From the NCBI GenBank assembly GCA_049840835.1, contig JASGJG010000003.1, positions 682,001 through 746,000 on the forward strand: a stretch of 64,000 nucleotides of DNA, given 5' to 3'. The translations under genes were made by a program, and so were the position numbers. Positions 42,895 to 51,718 of this stretch are shown here, one piece after another (position 1 is the stretch's first letter; each line of letters starts with the position of its first letter). The DNA is from JANLTX01 sp049840835. Lineage in GTDB: Bacteria; Armatimonadota; Armatimonadia; Armatimonadales; Armatimonadaceae. The notes beneath the pieces are model-generated. The model was not told the DNA's origin, made no database searches, and saw only the letters and a list, made by a program, of their open reading frames with translations.

Positions 42895-43611
42895 TCAATG
42901 CCTTGCAGTGACCTTATAAACCGTACCCTTATTCAGCTTTTTGGTCAGGTTCGTTTGGCTTAGCTGTAAAGTGGCGCAATTAAAGATAAAGAAGAACCCT
43001 GGGCCAAGCTCCCAGCTACCGAGCGAGTCACCGCCCTCTTTGGAATCGATGCTGCCGTTGCCCATCAGGTACATCAGGATATTCTTGGAATCGAGCCACT
43101 TGACCATGCAGGTGTAGTTATGATGGTCTTCCGCGACCATATCCGGGAAGGGCTTCGAGATAGCGGGGTATTTCTTTCGGAAGGTCCCTTCGCGCGAACC
43201 CAGCGTTTGCCAGAGAACGCTCCATACTATCGGATCAACCGTTTCCACCTTCCGGTAAAAGGGTGGGGAGGAGATTCGCTTGAAGATTTCAACATCGCAC
43301 TCGCCAGACCCCAGGGCGTTGTTCATCACCAGGAACCGCTCATCTTTGCTGAAGCTCCAGGAGATAAATCGGTCGAATTTAAACAATAGGTACTGCTGAG
43401 AGCTACCCTTTCTAGAAATCATCAAGCGATTCCCTTTGGAGTCCTCGCTTTCGTCTCTGACCTGTTTTATTCGAAAGGTCTTTTGAGGGGAGTATTCGGG
43501 GGTACCTACTTCGTTCTTGATTTGATCGGCAGAGGAAGGGTTTGCAATGAGTCCGGTCATTCCCAGGAGGGACAGAAAAATGAAGAATGTTGTAAAGCGA
43601 TATCTCAGCAT
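42895..43611 (-). CDS. Secreted hypothetical protein
   Basis: The protein is 238 aa with an N-terminal signal peptide (MLRYRFTTFFIFLSLLGMTGLIA, cleavage near NPSSA-DQ). The mature part has beta-strand character (YLLFKFDRFISWSFSKDERFLVMNNALGSGECDVEIF), reminiscent of a single unit of a propeller or WD40-like protein, and ends in a basic tail. I do not recognise the family. Confidence 0.65.
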   Translation of the reverse strand: MLRYRFTTFFIFLSLLGMTGLIANPSSADQIKNEVGTPEYSPQKTFRIKQVRDESEDSKGNRLMISRKGSSQQYLLFKFDRFISWSFSKDERFLVMNNALGSGECDVEIFKRISSPPFYRKVETVDPIVWSVLWQTLGSREGTFRKKYPAISKPFPDMVAEDHHNYTCMVKWLDSKNILMYLMGNGSIDSKEGGDSLGSWELGPGFFFIFNCATLQLSQTNLTKKLNKGTVYKVTARH

Positions 43612-43760
43612 GAAGTCTTTCCTGCTATCTTTTAGATGGAGCCATTTTAACAGAGTTGGCTAATCAGGTATGACAGACTACATTTCTTTAAGTTATCTCC
43701 AGTTCCTTTACGCCAGGAGCCTCTCTAGCAAGTGGAGTAGTATGTCCATGGCTAAGAGAG

Positions 43761-43836
43761 CATATGTATACAAAATGCCGGTTTTCTATACATATGCTGC
43801 CCTACTATGTATAGGGGATAGCAGTTTTCTATACAT
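43761..43836. repeat. Two tandem AT-rich palindromes
   Basis: Arms CATATGTATA (43761-43770) and TATACATATG (43787-43796) form a first inverted repeat. ATGTATAG (43807-43814) and CTATACAT (43829-43836) form a second. TTTTCTATACAT occurs in both right arms. They resemble phage- or plasmid-type operators or iterons and lie just before the tRNA-like remnant. Confidence 0.55.
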
Positions 43837-43841
43837 GTTGT

Positions 43842-43913
43842 GGGGGCATAGCTCAGCTGGTTAGAGCGTCCGTTTGTGGTCCAGTAGATGGAGGGTTAAA
43901 GTCCGGACGCATG
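43842..43913 (+). pseudogene. Degraded tRNA-His
   Basis: The D arm (TAGCTCAGCTGGTTAGAGC) is intact, the anticodon loop TTGTGGT gives GTG (His) at 43876-43878, and a T-arm-like GTTAAAGTCC follows. The acceptor stem (GGGGGCA against CGCATGC), the anticodon stem (TCCGT/CCAGT) and the T stem (GAGGG/CCGGA) fail to pair. It is probably not functional. A tRNA remnant next to foreign-looking DNA could mark an old attachment site. Confidence 0.65.
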
Positions 43914-44418
43914 CGTAGCAGCATGGAGAATATCTTTGACCTGCTGGGGGCGCTCGCTGAAATCATCCGGATGCGGCGGCGCTGGTGGGTCTGGCAGCTC
44001 TACATCGCCTGGTGCGTCTTCCACTCGTGATAGAGCGCTTCCCAGTCGGTTCGGTCTGATTTCCACTGCTCCAGCGCCGCGCGTTAGCCACCCGAGAAGC
44101 TTGCTCGCCAGGAGAGCAGCGCTGCGGTCGTCTCGTCGTAGTTATTGCAGAAGTGGATGATTCTGGCACGAATCTCATTGAGATCGGGCACCAGGTTCAG
44201 CGGGTCCGGGTCGGCTTCAATATACCGTCGGTACTCCGCTAAATCCGTTGCCTTGATAACGCTGTAGCGGGAGTACTTGCCGTGCTCGATTGGCCTGACG
44301 CCATTGCCCCCGTGGGTCCTGCAGCATCCCCTGCCAGGATGGTCTGTGCCCCATCCGGCAGGGCGCTGCAGCGAGTACTATCATTCTTCAGGTAGTCGCA
44401 GTGTTCACGGGCTTCCAT
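43905..44418 (-). pseudogene. Phage/plasmid-type 'HGKYS' protein, frame-disrupted
   Basis: From the ATG at 44418 the product begins MEAREHCDYLKNDSTRCSAL with Cys spaced as in a small zinc motif. After a shift it continues EHGKYSRY, TDLAEYRRYIEADPDPLNL and VPDLNEIRARIIHF, then stops and continues in further frames (DVELPDPPAPPHPDD, QQVKDILHAA). The HGKYS plus helical 'DPD-L-L-x-x-x-EI' pattern is common in phage and plasmid small-terminase-like proteins. Several lesions make it non-functional. Confidence 0.6.
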
Positions 44419-44615
44419 AGAATTTCCTGGCTTTGGAGGCTTCTATAGAATTACCATTCAACATCGCAGGAATCGAAAATTTAAACAGCATAAAAACAAA
44501 TATTTAATTACATATACTGACAACATTAATTCACTTAAAGCCTTATACATTAAATATCCATCGTATGGAATATTATATAGTATGCAGGTTATCTAAGTAT
44601 TGAAAGGCCACTAAT

Positions 44616-45224
44616 TCATTGTATTTCAGATTTAAGAGTCGGTGCATGCTCCTCAGTTAATCTCCGTGTCAATAATTCAATTGATTGATCTGGAATACCA
44701 CTTGTATCAATTTGTTTAAGATGATTTTCATCGAGCAATTCGATGGATTTCTGAGCAGTTGTGACTATATTAAACATATTCTGATCTTCAATCAAGAGAG
44801 ATATACTATCTATTTTCTCTTTCGTTTTATCAAATGCCTCCTTCACAAGCTGATCCTCTACTTCTTTACCCAGTCCCAACGACCGAACACGAGCGATCTC
44901 TATAAGCAATCGCCTCTCATAATACTGAATTAGTTTTACGGGATTTCGATGATAATCCATACGCTCCGTGCTACCATCCCAAAGTTTAGCGGCAAGCAGT
45001 ATAGATAATGGTTGAAAGGCAGCTGTAGTACTTAACCCAATAAGCAGTACTTGATCATCAGGAATACCATGCTTCTTGCAAAGAAAACAAATAACAGAAG
45101 TCAACAAAAAAGCGCCACCAGAAAAGCTAGCCTTGTATAAGTCTAGCTGAGACTTCTTCGACAACACTTCAAACTTCTTTTCAATCTCATCATGAATTTT
45201 AATCCAAACATCCACTAATTTCAT
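44616..45224 (-). CDS. AT-rich membrane protein of a two-gene unit
   Basis: The protein is 202 aa. Its ATG overlaps the upstream gene's TGA as ATGA. Two hydrophobic segments (residues about 32-50, GAFLLTSVICFL; and 58-80, VLLIGLSTTAAFQPLSILLA) form a hairpin in the membrane. The remaining 120 residues are helical and charged. It has no recognised domain. G+C is low compared with neighbours, which points to transfer. The two-gene layout with 2-TM proteins is seen in some defence and toxin loci, but no effector domain is visible. Confidence 0.65.
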   Translation of the reverse strand: MKLVDVWIKIHDEIEKKFEVLSKKSQLDLYKASFSGGAFLLTSVICFLCKKHGIPDDQVLLIGLSTTAAFQPLSILLAAKLWDGSTERMDYHRNPVKLIQYYERRLLIEIARVRSLGLGKEVEDQLVKEAFDKTKEKIDSISLLIEDQNMFNIVTTAQKSIELLDENHLKQIDTSGIPDQSIELLTRRLTEEHAPTLKSEIQ

Positions 45225-45478
45225 TTATTCATCCGAATCTGGCGTATAATATCTCCCAATCCATCAAATAATACATACTGAATCTCACTTAATTGATCCT
45301 CATATTCACGAATCTTCCTCCTTCTTAGTCCATATCTAAGACAGTACATCAATAGAGGCAAAGCATTGCAAGCTATAAGGATTTTCAAATATGGGCTATT
45401 TATAAAATTCACGCCTAAAATAAACACAGAAACGAAGTTAAAAACGATTGCTACAATAAGGTTATATTCTCTGCGCAT
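45221..45478 (-). CDS. AT-rich small membrane protein of a two-gene unit
   Basis: The protein is 85 aa with two transmembrane helices (YNLIVAIVFNFVSVFILGV and LKILIACNALPLLMYCL) followed by a basic segment (RRRKIREYEDQ) and a helical tail. It is translated just before the 202-aa membrane protein, with a 4-nt overlap. The pair lies in a low-G+C patch next to the tRNA remnant. Function unknown. Confidence 0.65.
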   Translation of the reverse strand: MRREYNLIVAIVFNFVSVFILGVNFINSPYLKILIACNALPLLMYCLRYGLRRRKIREYEDQLSEIQYVLFDGLGDIIRQIRMNK

Positions 45479-45635
45479 TGTTAAGGGGGTCCTTAATTTC
45501 TCTTCTGAATTATACTACGAATTTTCCAATTCCTATCTTTGGCTGGAAGATTATAGGACCTAACTGATTAGGTCTCCTATCGAGCAGCGCAATAGTCGAG
45601 CAGTTGGAGCAACCGGTGGAGTCATGAATGCTTTA

Positions 45636-45854
45636 TTATCGACTCTTCACCTCCATGATAATCCGCCCGATCTTCCGCCGAAGAGCCCAGGAGTCATTCC
45701 CGCGCGCCAGATCACCCGCAATCTGCTCCAGGCGAGATACCAGGCTCAGCTCATCGCGAGTGAAGCGCATGTTCCGGCGCAGTCGCTGGCAGGCAGAGAT
45801 GTACTCAGACTCATCACGCTGCCGGGGATCGTCCCACATACCACATAACAGCAC
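45636..45854 (-). CDS. Small hypothetical protein overlapping the gene upstream
   Basis: The protein is 72 aa, or 67 aa from an internal Met at 45839. It is hydrophilic and helical (CQRLRRNMRFTRDELSLVSRLEQIAGDLARG). It overlaps the end of the 105-aa gene by up to 41 nt, which is long for normal coupling and could also mean a frameshift joining the two. No domain is recognised. Confidence 0.45.
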   Translation of the reverse strand: MLLCGMWDDPRQRDESEYISACQRLRRNMRFTRDELSLVSRLEQIAGDLARGNDSWALRRKIGRIIMEVKSR

Positions 45855-46131
45855 AACGAGATAGATAGCGTGCTACAAGCTGCTGCCGGATGGTCTCCCC
45901 CTTGCGAGGTTCGATTACAGTAACGTAGATGATGCCCTGTCGAAACTCTGCTTCAGCGTGGGTACGGGTGAACCCTGTGGCTGCCGCTACAGCAACCTCA
46001 CGCAGGCCGCGAAACTTGGCGTTAGGGATGCGTGCAGTGGCTTTCTGGGCATTTGTAGGCTCCAGGGAAACACCTGTGAATTTGGGCTTGAGACCCGCTC
46101 GGTCTAAAAAGCTCTGAAGCTGCTTGCTCAC
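45814..46131 (-). CDS. Small hypothetical protein
   Basis: The protein is 105 aa from a GTG at 46131 (MSKQLQSFLDRAGLKPKF). It is basic with a strand-rich centre (FRGLREVAVAAATGFTRTH, GIIYVTVIEPRKGETIRQQL). I do not recognise it. The gene belongs to a run of small ORFs on the minus strand at the edge of the foreign-looking patch. Confidence 0.5.
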   Translation of the reverse strand: MSKQLQSFLDRAGLKPKFTGVSLEPTNAQKATARIPNAKFRGLREVAVAAATGFTRTHAEAEFRQGIIYVTVIEPRKGETIRQQLVARYLSRCAVMWYVGRSPAA

Positions 46132-46149
46132 CCACTACAGATCGGTCTA

Positions 46150-46359
46150 TCAATGACTAGCTGTGGAGTGGGCCTGAATGGCTCTCTGACGGGAAGCTTC
46201 AAGCTTGCGAACGATCTCATTATTCATGATTTGTGGTGGGATTTTCGGCAGGACGGATATAGTTCCCTCGGGAAATTCTGTCAATGCAAAATATAAAAGT
46301 ACCCATGGACCGGTAGCGGATAGTTGTTCGTTTTCATGCAGAACCAAGTAGTACTTCAC
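46150..46359 (-). CDS. Small hypothetical protein
   Basis: The protein is 69 aa (MKYYLVLHENEQL, LYFALTEFPEGTISVLPKIPP, then a basic helical tail). It has no signal or domain. It is upstream of the 105-aa gene on the same strand, with an 18-bp gap. Confidence is limited by its length. Confidence 0.45.
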   Translation of the reverse strand: MKYYLVLHENEQLSATGPWVLLYFALTEFPEGTISVLPKIPPQIMNNEIVRKLEASRQRAIQAHSTASH

Positions 46360-46489
46360 TGAGGCATCTGATTCAGCCTTCGGGCTGCGAGTGGTGCCTG
46401 CCTTGTTGCATCATATGTAGGATTCTCTGTCTAAGAATTCGTAATGTTTTCTTGTAGAATCGACCTTAATTCCTGGAGGCTTTTTTCCT

Positions 46490-48595
46490 ATGTTTTTTTC
46501 GCGCGCTCTAGGCGTGTGTGTGGCGCTGGGGGCAGCGTCTCTGGCGCTCGCTCAGACCCCCGAGCAGCTAGCGGCTCTTGAGAAAGATATCGAGGCGGCG
46601 CGGGTCCGAGTGGGGGTGCCCGGCGCTTCCGTGGCTATCATCAAAGACGGTAAAGTGGTCTTTGCCAAAGGCTTCGGGCTTCGGGATTTAGAGAGCCAGA
46701 AACCCGTGACCCCGGATACGCTCTTCGCGGTCGGCTCCAGCACCAAGGCGTTCACGGCGGCGGCAGTGCTCATGGCGGTGGATGCCAATAAGGTCAGGCT
46801 CGACGATCCGCCCAGGAACTACCTGCCCTACTTCAAGATGCGGGACCCGGACATAGACGCGAAGATCACTGTGAGGGACCTGCTCCGCCACACCTCCGGA
46901 CTGCAGCGCACGGACCTCATGATGATGGCTGCAGACAGCAAGCTCAACCGCCAGCAGATGATTCAGGCCGCCTGCAGCGCCATGCCCACAGCGAAGCTGG
47001 GCGAGAAGTGGCAGTATCAGAACATCATGTTCTCGGCGGCGGGGGAGATCGCCTCGAAAAGCTTCGGGTTGCCCTACGAGAAAGTGATTCAAAACCGGAT
47101 TTTCTCTCCGCTGGGTATGAAGCGGGTGAACCTCTCGGTCAAGAAAACCCTGGCCGATGCGGACCACGCCACCGGCTACAACCTGGAGGCGAGCAGCAAG
47201 AAGACCACCCCGCTCTCCATGCGCTCTATCGACTCCACGGCGGCGGCAGGCGCGATCAACGCCAGCGCCAACGAGATGGTGAAGTGGGTGCAGCTCTGGC
47301 TGGACAAAGGGACGGTGGGCAATACGCGCCTGCTCTCCGAGGCGAGCTATGCCGAGGCCACGAAGCTTCAGACAGAGTCGCCCATGGGTGGCTACGGCTT
47401 GGGGTGGTTCCTGACGAAGTGGGAAGGCGTGCCGGTGGTGGAGCACGGCGGCAATATAGATGGCTTCAATGCCGAAGTTGGGTTTATCCCCAGCCAGAAG
47501 ATCGGAGTCGTGGTGCTCACCAATGTATCTACCTCGCCACTGGCCGGGGAGACAGCGAAGCTGGTCTGGCAGCACCTGGGTACCAAGGCACCCGCTGTCA
47601 GTGAGCCGGTAGGCGTGGCGGAGAATCCACAGCAGGAGGCGGGGGTCTACGGGCGGGCGGAGTCGGCGACGATTATCACCGTGACAGAAAAAGACGGTGG
47701 CCTGACGATTCAGCCGACGGGCCAGCCCGCCTACCCCCTGATTCCCCAGGGAGGCCGGAGCTACAAACTGGGCGGTGGTATGCCTGAGGGGTTCCTGGCT
47801 ATCTTCAAGACCACCAGCGGCAAGAACGAAGTGGAGCTGAAGCAGCCCGGCACGAACGCGACGTTCACCCGTGGCCTGGAGAAAGCGCCACCGTTCGTGG
47901 CGGAGATCACGGTAGACGAGCTGCTGAAGCGCATGGCAGACGCCTCGGGTGGGGCGGAGGCACTGCGCAAGGTCAGGACTCTGAAGCAGGCGATTACCGT
48001 CGATTACGAAAACCAGGGCATGGTTGGGCATGGGGAGGCGCTGGCGTCCGCGCCCTACTCCTATAGCGAGTACCAGACCCTGACTGCGGCAGGCAAGAAG
48101 ATCGGCTGGCTGCAGAACTGGTTCGATGGTACGCAGGGCGGCGAGGCAGGCAGCTTCATTCCTACCTCTCCGCTGGAAGGGGACGATCTGAAACGCGAGA
48201 AGCGCAACGGTCGGTTCCTGGACGGGGTTTTAGACCTCCAAAGCGACTACGAGAAGCTGGAAATCATCGCCAAGCGCAAGGCCGGGGATACCAAGCACAA
48301 CATCCCGGAGACCGACTGCTGGGTCCTTCGCATGAAAGCGAAGGGACTCTCGGATAGCACCACGCTCTATGTCTCCACGGATAGCTACCAATTGGTGCGT
48401 GAGGACATCACGGTGGCCAACCAGGGAACATTACGCTCCTATTTTGGAGACTATAAGAAGGTGGGACCGCTCACCCTGAGCCACCTCACGGTGCGGTATC
48501 TCCCTGGCACAGGCGCCGTGGTCACCCGAGCCGAGAAAGTGGCGCTGGATAGCCCTATCGCTCCCCGGAGTTTTGCCGGTCCAGGAAAGAAATAG
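46490..48595 (+). CDS. Secreted class C beta-lactamase-type serine hydrolase
   Basis: The protein is 701 aa. A signal peptide (MFFSRALGVCVALGAASLALAQ) precedes a beta-lactamase/penicillin-binding domain: nucleophile Ser83 in SSTK (83-86), Tyr176 in YQN (176-178), and HGG near residue 320 in place of KTG. Residues from about 390 to the end form a C-terminal part with a beta-rich module of the kind found after such domains, including a region (DELLKRMADASGGAEAL) seen in peptidases that act on D-amino acids. The family includes esterases, D-aminopeptidases and beta-lactamases; the substrate is not predictable. It is expected in the periplasm. Confidence 0.85.
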   Translation: MFFSRALGVCVALGAASLALAQTPEQLAALEKDIEAARVRVGVPGASVAIIKDGKVVFAKGFGLRDLESQKPVTPDTLFAVGSSTKAFTAAAVLMAVDANKVRLDDPPRNYLPYFKMRDPDIDAKITVRDLLRHTSGLQRTDLMMMAADSKLNRQQMIQAACSAMPTAKLGEKWQYQNIMFSAAGEIASKSFGLPYEKVIQNRIFSPLGMKRVNLSVKKTLADADHATGYNLEASSKKTTPLSMRSIDSTAAAGAINASANEMVKWVQLWLDKGTVGNTRLLSEASYAEATKLQTESPMGGYGLGWFLTKWEGVPVVEHGGNIDGFNAEVGFIPSQKIGVVVLTNVSTSPLAGETAKLVWQHLGTKAPAVSEPVGVAENPQQEAGVYGRAESATIITVTEKDGGLTIQPTGQPAYPLIPQGGRSYKLGGGMPEGFLAIFKTTSGKNEVELKQPGTNATFTRGLEKAPPFVAEITVDELLKRMADASGGAEALRKVRTLKQAITVDYENQGMVGHGEALASAPYSYSEYQTLTAAGKKIGWLQNWFDGTQGGEAGSFIPTSPLEGDDLKREKRNGRFLDGVLDLQSDYEKLEIIAKRKAGDTKHNIPETDCWVLRMKAKGLSDSTTLYVSTDSYQLVREDITVANQGTLRSYFGDYKKVGPLTLSHLTVRYLPGTGAVVTRAEKVALDSPIAPRSFAGPGKK

Positions 48596-48617
48596 AGCTA
48601 ACCGATAAAAAAGGAAG

Positions 48618-48645
48618 GAGCATACCCCAAATTTGGGGTATGCTC
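48618..48645 (-). terminator. Perfect dyad after the GNAT gene
   Basis: Two 14-nt arms (GAGCATACCCCAAA and complement) meet at the centre. On the minus strand a CCTTCCTTTTTT tract follows, so it may terminate the double-GNAT transcript coming from 48820. The plus-strand gene ends at 48595. Confidence 0.6.
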
Positions 48646-48728
48646 TCCGGTAGCAGGCAGTGATGAGGAAAAAAGATCTGGAAGCCCGGACTGTGACACC
48701 GAGCTCCCAGGAGAGGAATGTACACGTT

Positions 48729-48774
48729 GTGCCCTACGACTCGCACTCATCACAAGCACGTAGGGCACTCTTTT
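48729..48774 (+). terminator. Intrinsic terminator downstream of the serine hydrolase gene
   Basis: A 10-bp stem (GTGCCCTACG / CGTAGGGCAC) with a 20-nt loop is followed by TCTTTT. Confidence 0.6.
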
Positions 48775-48819
48775 AGTTCCTAATTCCGGGCAAATGTTTC
48801 GCCCTTTTTTAGAAAATTT

Positions 48820-49788
48820 TTAGCCGATGGTCCGGGTGTAGACCAGCCAGGGACCGGAGCGAAAACCAAGCTTGCGATTCAGCGCCTGCATAGCCGGGTT
48901 GTTACTGTTGGTCATAATCCGCTCAAAGCCGTGCTGCCGCGCATACTCTATAGTCCGCAGCTTCAGCGTCTGAGCAATGTTCTTTCTACGGTACTCCTGG
49001 CGCACCCCCGTGAGATGCTGGCTCATGCAGCCCGGCCCCATGAAGCGCAGGTCGGCCACAGTGGGCTTGTAGCCCAGAATGCTCAGGCCCACATACGCAC
49101 CGCCTGTGTCCTGCCGAGCAAGAAACACGCTCTCGGGGAGCACGCCGGACTTCTCCCACTCGGTCATCAGGTGCTCGTAGGGCATGGCGGGGCGGTTTTC
49201 GTTGCCTGGCACATCTCGCTCGACCTCCTGAAACAGAGCGTGGAATTTTCTCAGGGATGTCTCGTAGTCCGCGCCGCTCGCCTTCTCATCGGCCAGGGTG
49301 GTGATGTAGATGCCCTGAGCGGCAAGCTGCTCCAGAAGACCTGGTAGCGGCTTAAGGTCACCCTCGGCCACGATCAACTGCACCGCGCCATGCTGGTGAA
49401 CATGGGAAAAACCCAGCGCCTCCAGCCAGCGGTGTGCCCCAGTGTTCTGAGTACGCACCCAAGGACCGACATTCACGGTTTGCCCCAACCCCGCAAGGTC
49501 ACCCTTCATTTGCGCCCAGAGCAGAGTGCCCACACCCCGGCGCTGCCAGTCCGGATGCACCATGACCTCCAGGTTCGCCTTCTCCGCCAGGAGCACGGCG
49601 CCATAACCGACGATTTGGGAAGAGTCCGCATGAACCGCCACATAGCGGTTGACATTGGGCGTCGGGTCTTTCGGAGGATGGATAGGGTCCCAGTCGGCCT
49701 CACCCCAGTAGGCGGTTAACTGTGTCGCGGTGTCGATACCGGCAAAGGCATCGTAGTCCGCCGGAGTGTACGGGCGTATTACAAACAT
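48820..49788 (-). CDS. Tandem GNAT-domain acetyltransferase
   Basis: The protein is 322 aa. The first GNAT domain is residues about 1-145, with VMVHPDWQRRGVGTLLW as acetyl-CoA site. The second is about 165-320, with HLTGVRQEYRRKNIAQTLKLRTIEYARQHG and the closing NPAMQALNRKLGF. Two-domain GNATs of this sort often have one active and one structural domain, as in mycothiol synthase, and both CoA motifs look intact here. The substrate is unknown. Confidence 0.85.
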   Translation of the reverse strand: MFVIRPYTPADYDAFAGIDTATQLTAYWGEADWDPIHPPKDPTPNVNRYVAVHADSSQIVGYGAVLLAEKANLEVMVHPDWQRRGVGTLLWAQMKGDLAGLGQTVNVGPWVRTQNTGAHRWLEALGFSHVHQHGAVQLIVAEGDLKPLPGLLEQLAAQGIYITTLADEKASGADYETSLRKFHALFQEVERDVPGNENRPAMPYEHLMTEWEKSGVLPESVFLARQDTGGAYVGLSILGYKPTVADLRFMGPGCMSQHLTGVRQEYRRKNIAQTLKLRTIEYARQHGFERIMTNSNNPAMQALNRKLGFRSGPWLVYTRTIG

Positions 49789-49850
49789 ACTCCGTGCTAT
49801 GTCGAAGCAGAAATCACCCGTGATAAAGAATAGCGCCTTCGATTGATTTG

Positions 49851-50354
49851 TTAATCCGTCAGGCGCTCCCAGTCGGAATGAGAGAGGAGAAGCTCTACTG
49901 CTTTGCCCAGACCCTCCGCATCTTGCTGGTCGAAGCGAGCCAGCTGCGGACTATCCAGGTCCAGGACACCTATCACCTGCCCATTACGCAGTAGCGGCAC
50001 CACGATTTCAGAGCGTGAGGCAGCATCGCAGGCGATATGGCCGGGAAACGCGTGCACATCCGGCACTACCAGGGTTTCTTTTTGTTGGGCGGCGCTGCCG
50101 CACACGCCGCGCCCCAGAGCGATACGGATGCAGGCGACTTTTCCCTGAAACGGTCCCAGTACCAGCTCGCCGCCCCGCAAAAAGTAGAACCCGGCCCAGT
50201 TCAGGTCCGGCAAGACCTGGTAGAGTAGCGCCGCTGTATTGGCGGAGTTCGCCAGGCCATCTCGCTCGCCATGGAGTATGGCGGCCAGGTGTTCCTGAAG
50301 CTCGCGGTAGGTGTCTGCCTTAGAAAGGCCCTCGGTGGGGTGAACGGTATGCAT
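49851..50354 (-). CDS. msrC: Free methionine-(R)-sulfoxide reductase (GAF-type)
   Basis: The protein is 167 aa, a stand-alone GAF domain. Three Cys are placed as in E. coli YebR/MsrC: Cys75 (KVACIRIA), Cys85 (GRGVCGSA) and Cys109 (GHIACDAASRSE), with the same spacings of 10 and 24 residues as Cys84, Cys94 and Cys118 there. The enzyme reduces free L-methionine-(R)-S-oxide using thioredoxin, with Cys109 as the expected catalytic residue. It acts in the cytosol in oxidative-stress repair. It precedes nothing in operon; the next gene upstream on this strand is DUF1543. Confidence 0.9.
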   Translation of the reverse strand: MHTVHPTEGLSKADTYRELQEHLAAILHGERDGLANSANTAALLYQVLPDLNWAGFYFLRGGELVLGPFQGKVACIRIALGRGVCGSAAQQKETLVVPDVHAFPGHIACDAASRSEIVVPLLRNGQVIGVLDLDSPQLARFDQQDAEGLGKAVELLLSHSDWERLTD

Positions 50355-50365
50355 GGCTCTACTCT

Positions 50366-50917
50366 CTAGACTTTCGTAAGCCCTCGGCTGATTGCGTATG
50401 CCTGGACAATGCCTTTGGGAAGGACATGGTAGCCGTTGTTAGGCGCAAACGGGCGGGTCTCCGCGGTGGGCTCCAGATAGACATGTTGCCCGTCTATTTC
50501 CATGATTTCCAGGCAATCGTCTATGTCGTAGAGATCGTCGGTATGGAGCTGATCCGTGCCGCGCAGTAGCGTCTGCTTTGCTCGCTGCTTCACCTCTTTT
50601 GTGTCACCTGCCACCAGGAAAGCATTGGCATGGAGCTCCGTGAACTCACCGGGCCTGTAGGCGCCCAGATTGATGAAGTAGAGTTTCTCCGGCTGCGCAG
50701 GCAGCTCCGGGCGTAGCGTAATGCGATAGCCATCTACCAGGTCCAGCTCCATCCAGGAGTCGATATGGAGGCGCAATGGGTCGCCGAACCACTTATCCAT
50801 AAGCTGCTCGTAGGTCGCTTCGATAGTGGGGCCAACCACGAAGACCACATCGTGTAGTTCGGTATTGCACCGGGGCGCTCTACCGCCCAGGTACACCGCG
50901 AAGAGTTTCTTGTCCAT
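50366..50917 (-). CDS. DUF1543 protein
   Basis: The protein is 183 aa. LFAVYLGGRAPRCNTELHDVVFVVG at the N-terminus is the hallmark of DUF1543, and a second half with LYFINLGAYRPGEFTELHANAFLVA repeats the same pattern, so it is a two-domain internal duplication as usual for the family. Function is unknown; no catalytic motif. The gene lies 11 bp upstream of the msrC-like gene on the same strand, so they may be co-transcribed. Confidence 0.85.
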   Translation of the reverse strand: MDKKLFAVYLGGRAPRCNTELHDVVFVVGPTIEATYEQLMDKWFGDPLRLHIDSWMELDLVDGYRITLRPELPAQPEKLYFINLGAYRPGEFTELHANAFLVAGDTKEVKQRAKQTLLRGTDQLHTDDLYDIDDCLEIMEIDGQHVYLEPTAETRPFAPNNGYHVLPKGIVQAYAISRGLTKV

Positions 50918-50965
50918 GAAGTCCCTGGTATCGTTTTACCCCACGTAAGCGATACATCTTCGGCC

Positions 50966-51712
50966 TCACTTATTTCGGGGAACGTATTCACGGACATCAT
51001 CGTGTACACGTGTATAGGGTAGCTCCAGGCGCATGGGTTCGGTTTTTAGTTTTTGTTGGGAGAGCCAGGACTGAATAGAGTCAAGGTCGCGGATGATGAA
51101 GGGGAGCTCCTCCATCCAATGGAGCGATATGGTTACTTCGTTCTTGGGATCTTGTACAAAGATAGCTAGATGCCCATCTTTAAAACGCCTGTCTTTAAGG
51201 CGAGCCAGGGAAAACGTCACCCCGTGGACTTCCTGGGTCAGGACCATTTCCTGATCTAATACTGGGGGGGATTTAAATCGTTTCTTATCCCGTGTGACTT
51301 TCAGCATCTTCGTGAAAATGCCTTTGATCACCTTCGCCTCCGAAGGCAGGAAAACCACCCTCACTTCCCGTTCTGTTTCTAGTGTTTGCTCTGGATAACC
51401 TTCCAGGGTGAGTACGACCCGTTTGCTCTCCTCTGGCAAAGAAATCTTTCGTGGCCAGGTGGACCAGAGCCCATGAAAGGTCAACCTGCCATTACCTTCT
51501 ACAAGTTCCTTTGTATTGGAAACATAGTTGACTCTGCCGAACCTTAGATAAGTGCTCATGCCGATTTGCGTACCGTATTCCTCGGTATCGTCCACCAGAA
51601 CCGGGTGGGGTTCATAGTCCCAGGGAAGCTGGTGCAGTTTCGGCAAACCCTGGCCCATACAGGCAGGCGCTAGGATTAGTAGTGCGCTGAGCAGTAAGAG
51701 AGAGCGTTTCAT
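50966..51712 (-). CDS. Secreted hypothetical protein
   Basis: The protein is 248 aa with a signal peptide (MKRSLLLLSALLILAPACMGQ; the Cys at 18 could be a lipobox, PACM). The mature part is charged and beta-rich with many Lys/Glu pairs (ESKRVVLTLEGYPEQTLETEREVRVVFLPSEAKVIKG). No family is recognised. Two small secreted proteins are encoded upstream, with 6-9-bp gaps, so the three form an operon. Confidence 0.65.
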   Translation of the reverse strand: MKRSLLLLSALLILAPACMGQGLPKLHQLPWDYEPHPVLVDDTEEYGTQIGMSTYLRFGRVNYVSNTKELVEGNGRLTFHGLWSTWPRKISLPEESKRVVLTLEGYPEQTLETEREVRVVFLPSEAKVIKGIFTKMLKVTRDKKRFKSPPVLDQEMVLTQEVHGVTFSLARLKDRRFKDGHLAIFVQDPKNEVTISLHWMEELPFIIRDLDSIQSWLSQQKLKTEPMRLELPYTRVHDDVREYVPRNK

Positions 51713-51718
51713 AGATTC

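Noticed and set aside
43842..43913. A functional tRNA-His
   Set aside because: Acceptor, anticodon and T stems do not pair, although the D arm and anticodon loop are good.
46688..48031. A 447-codon minus-strand frame opposite the serine hydrolase
   Set aside because: The plus-strand gene has all motifs of the family. The antisense frame is Arg/His-rich without any family feature.
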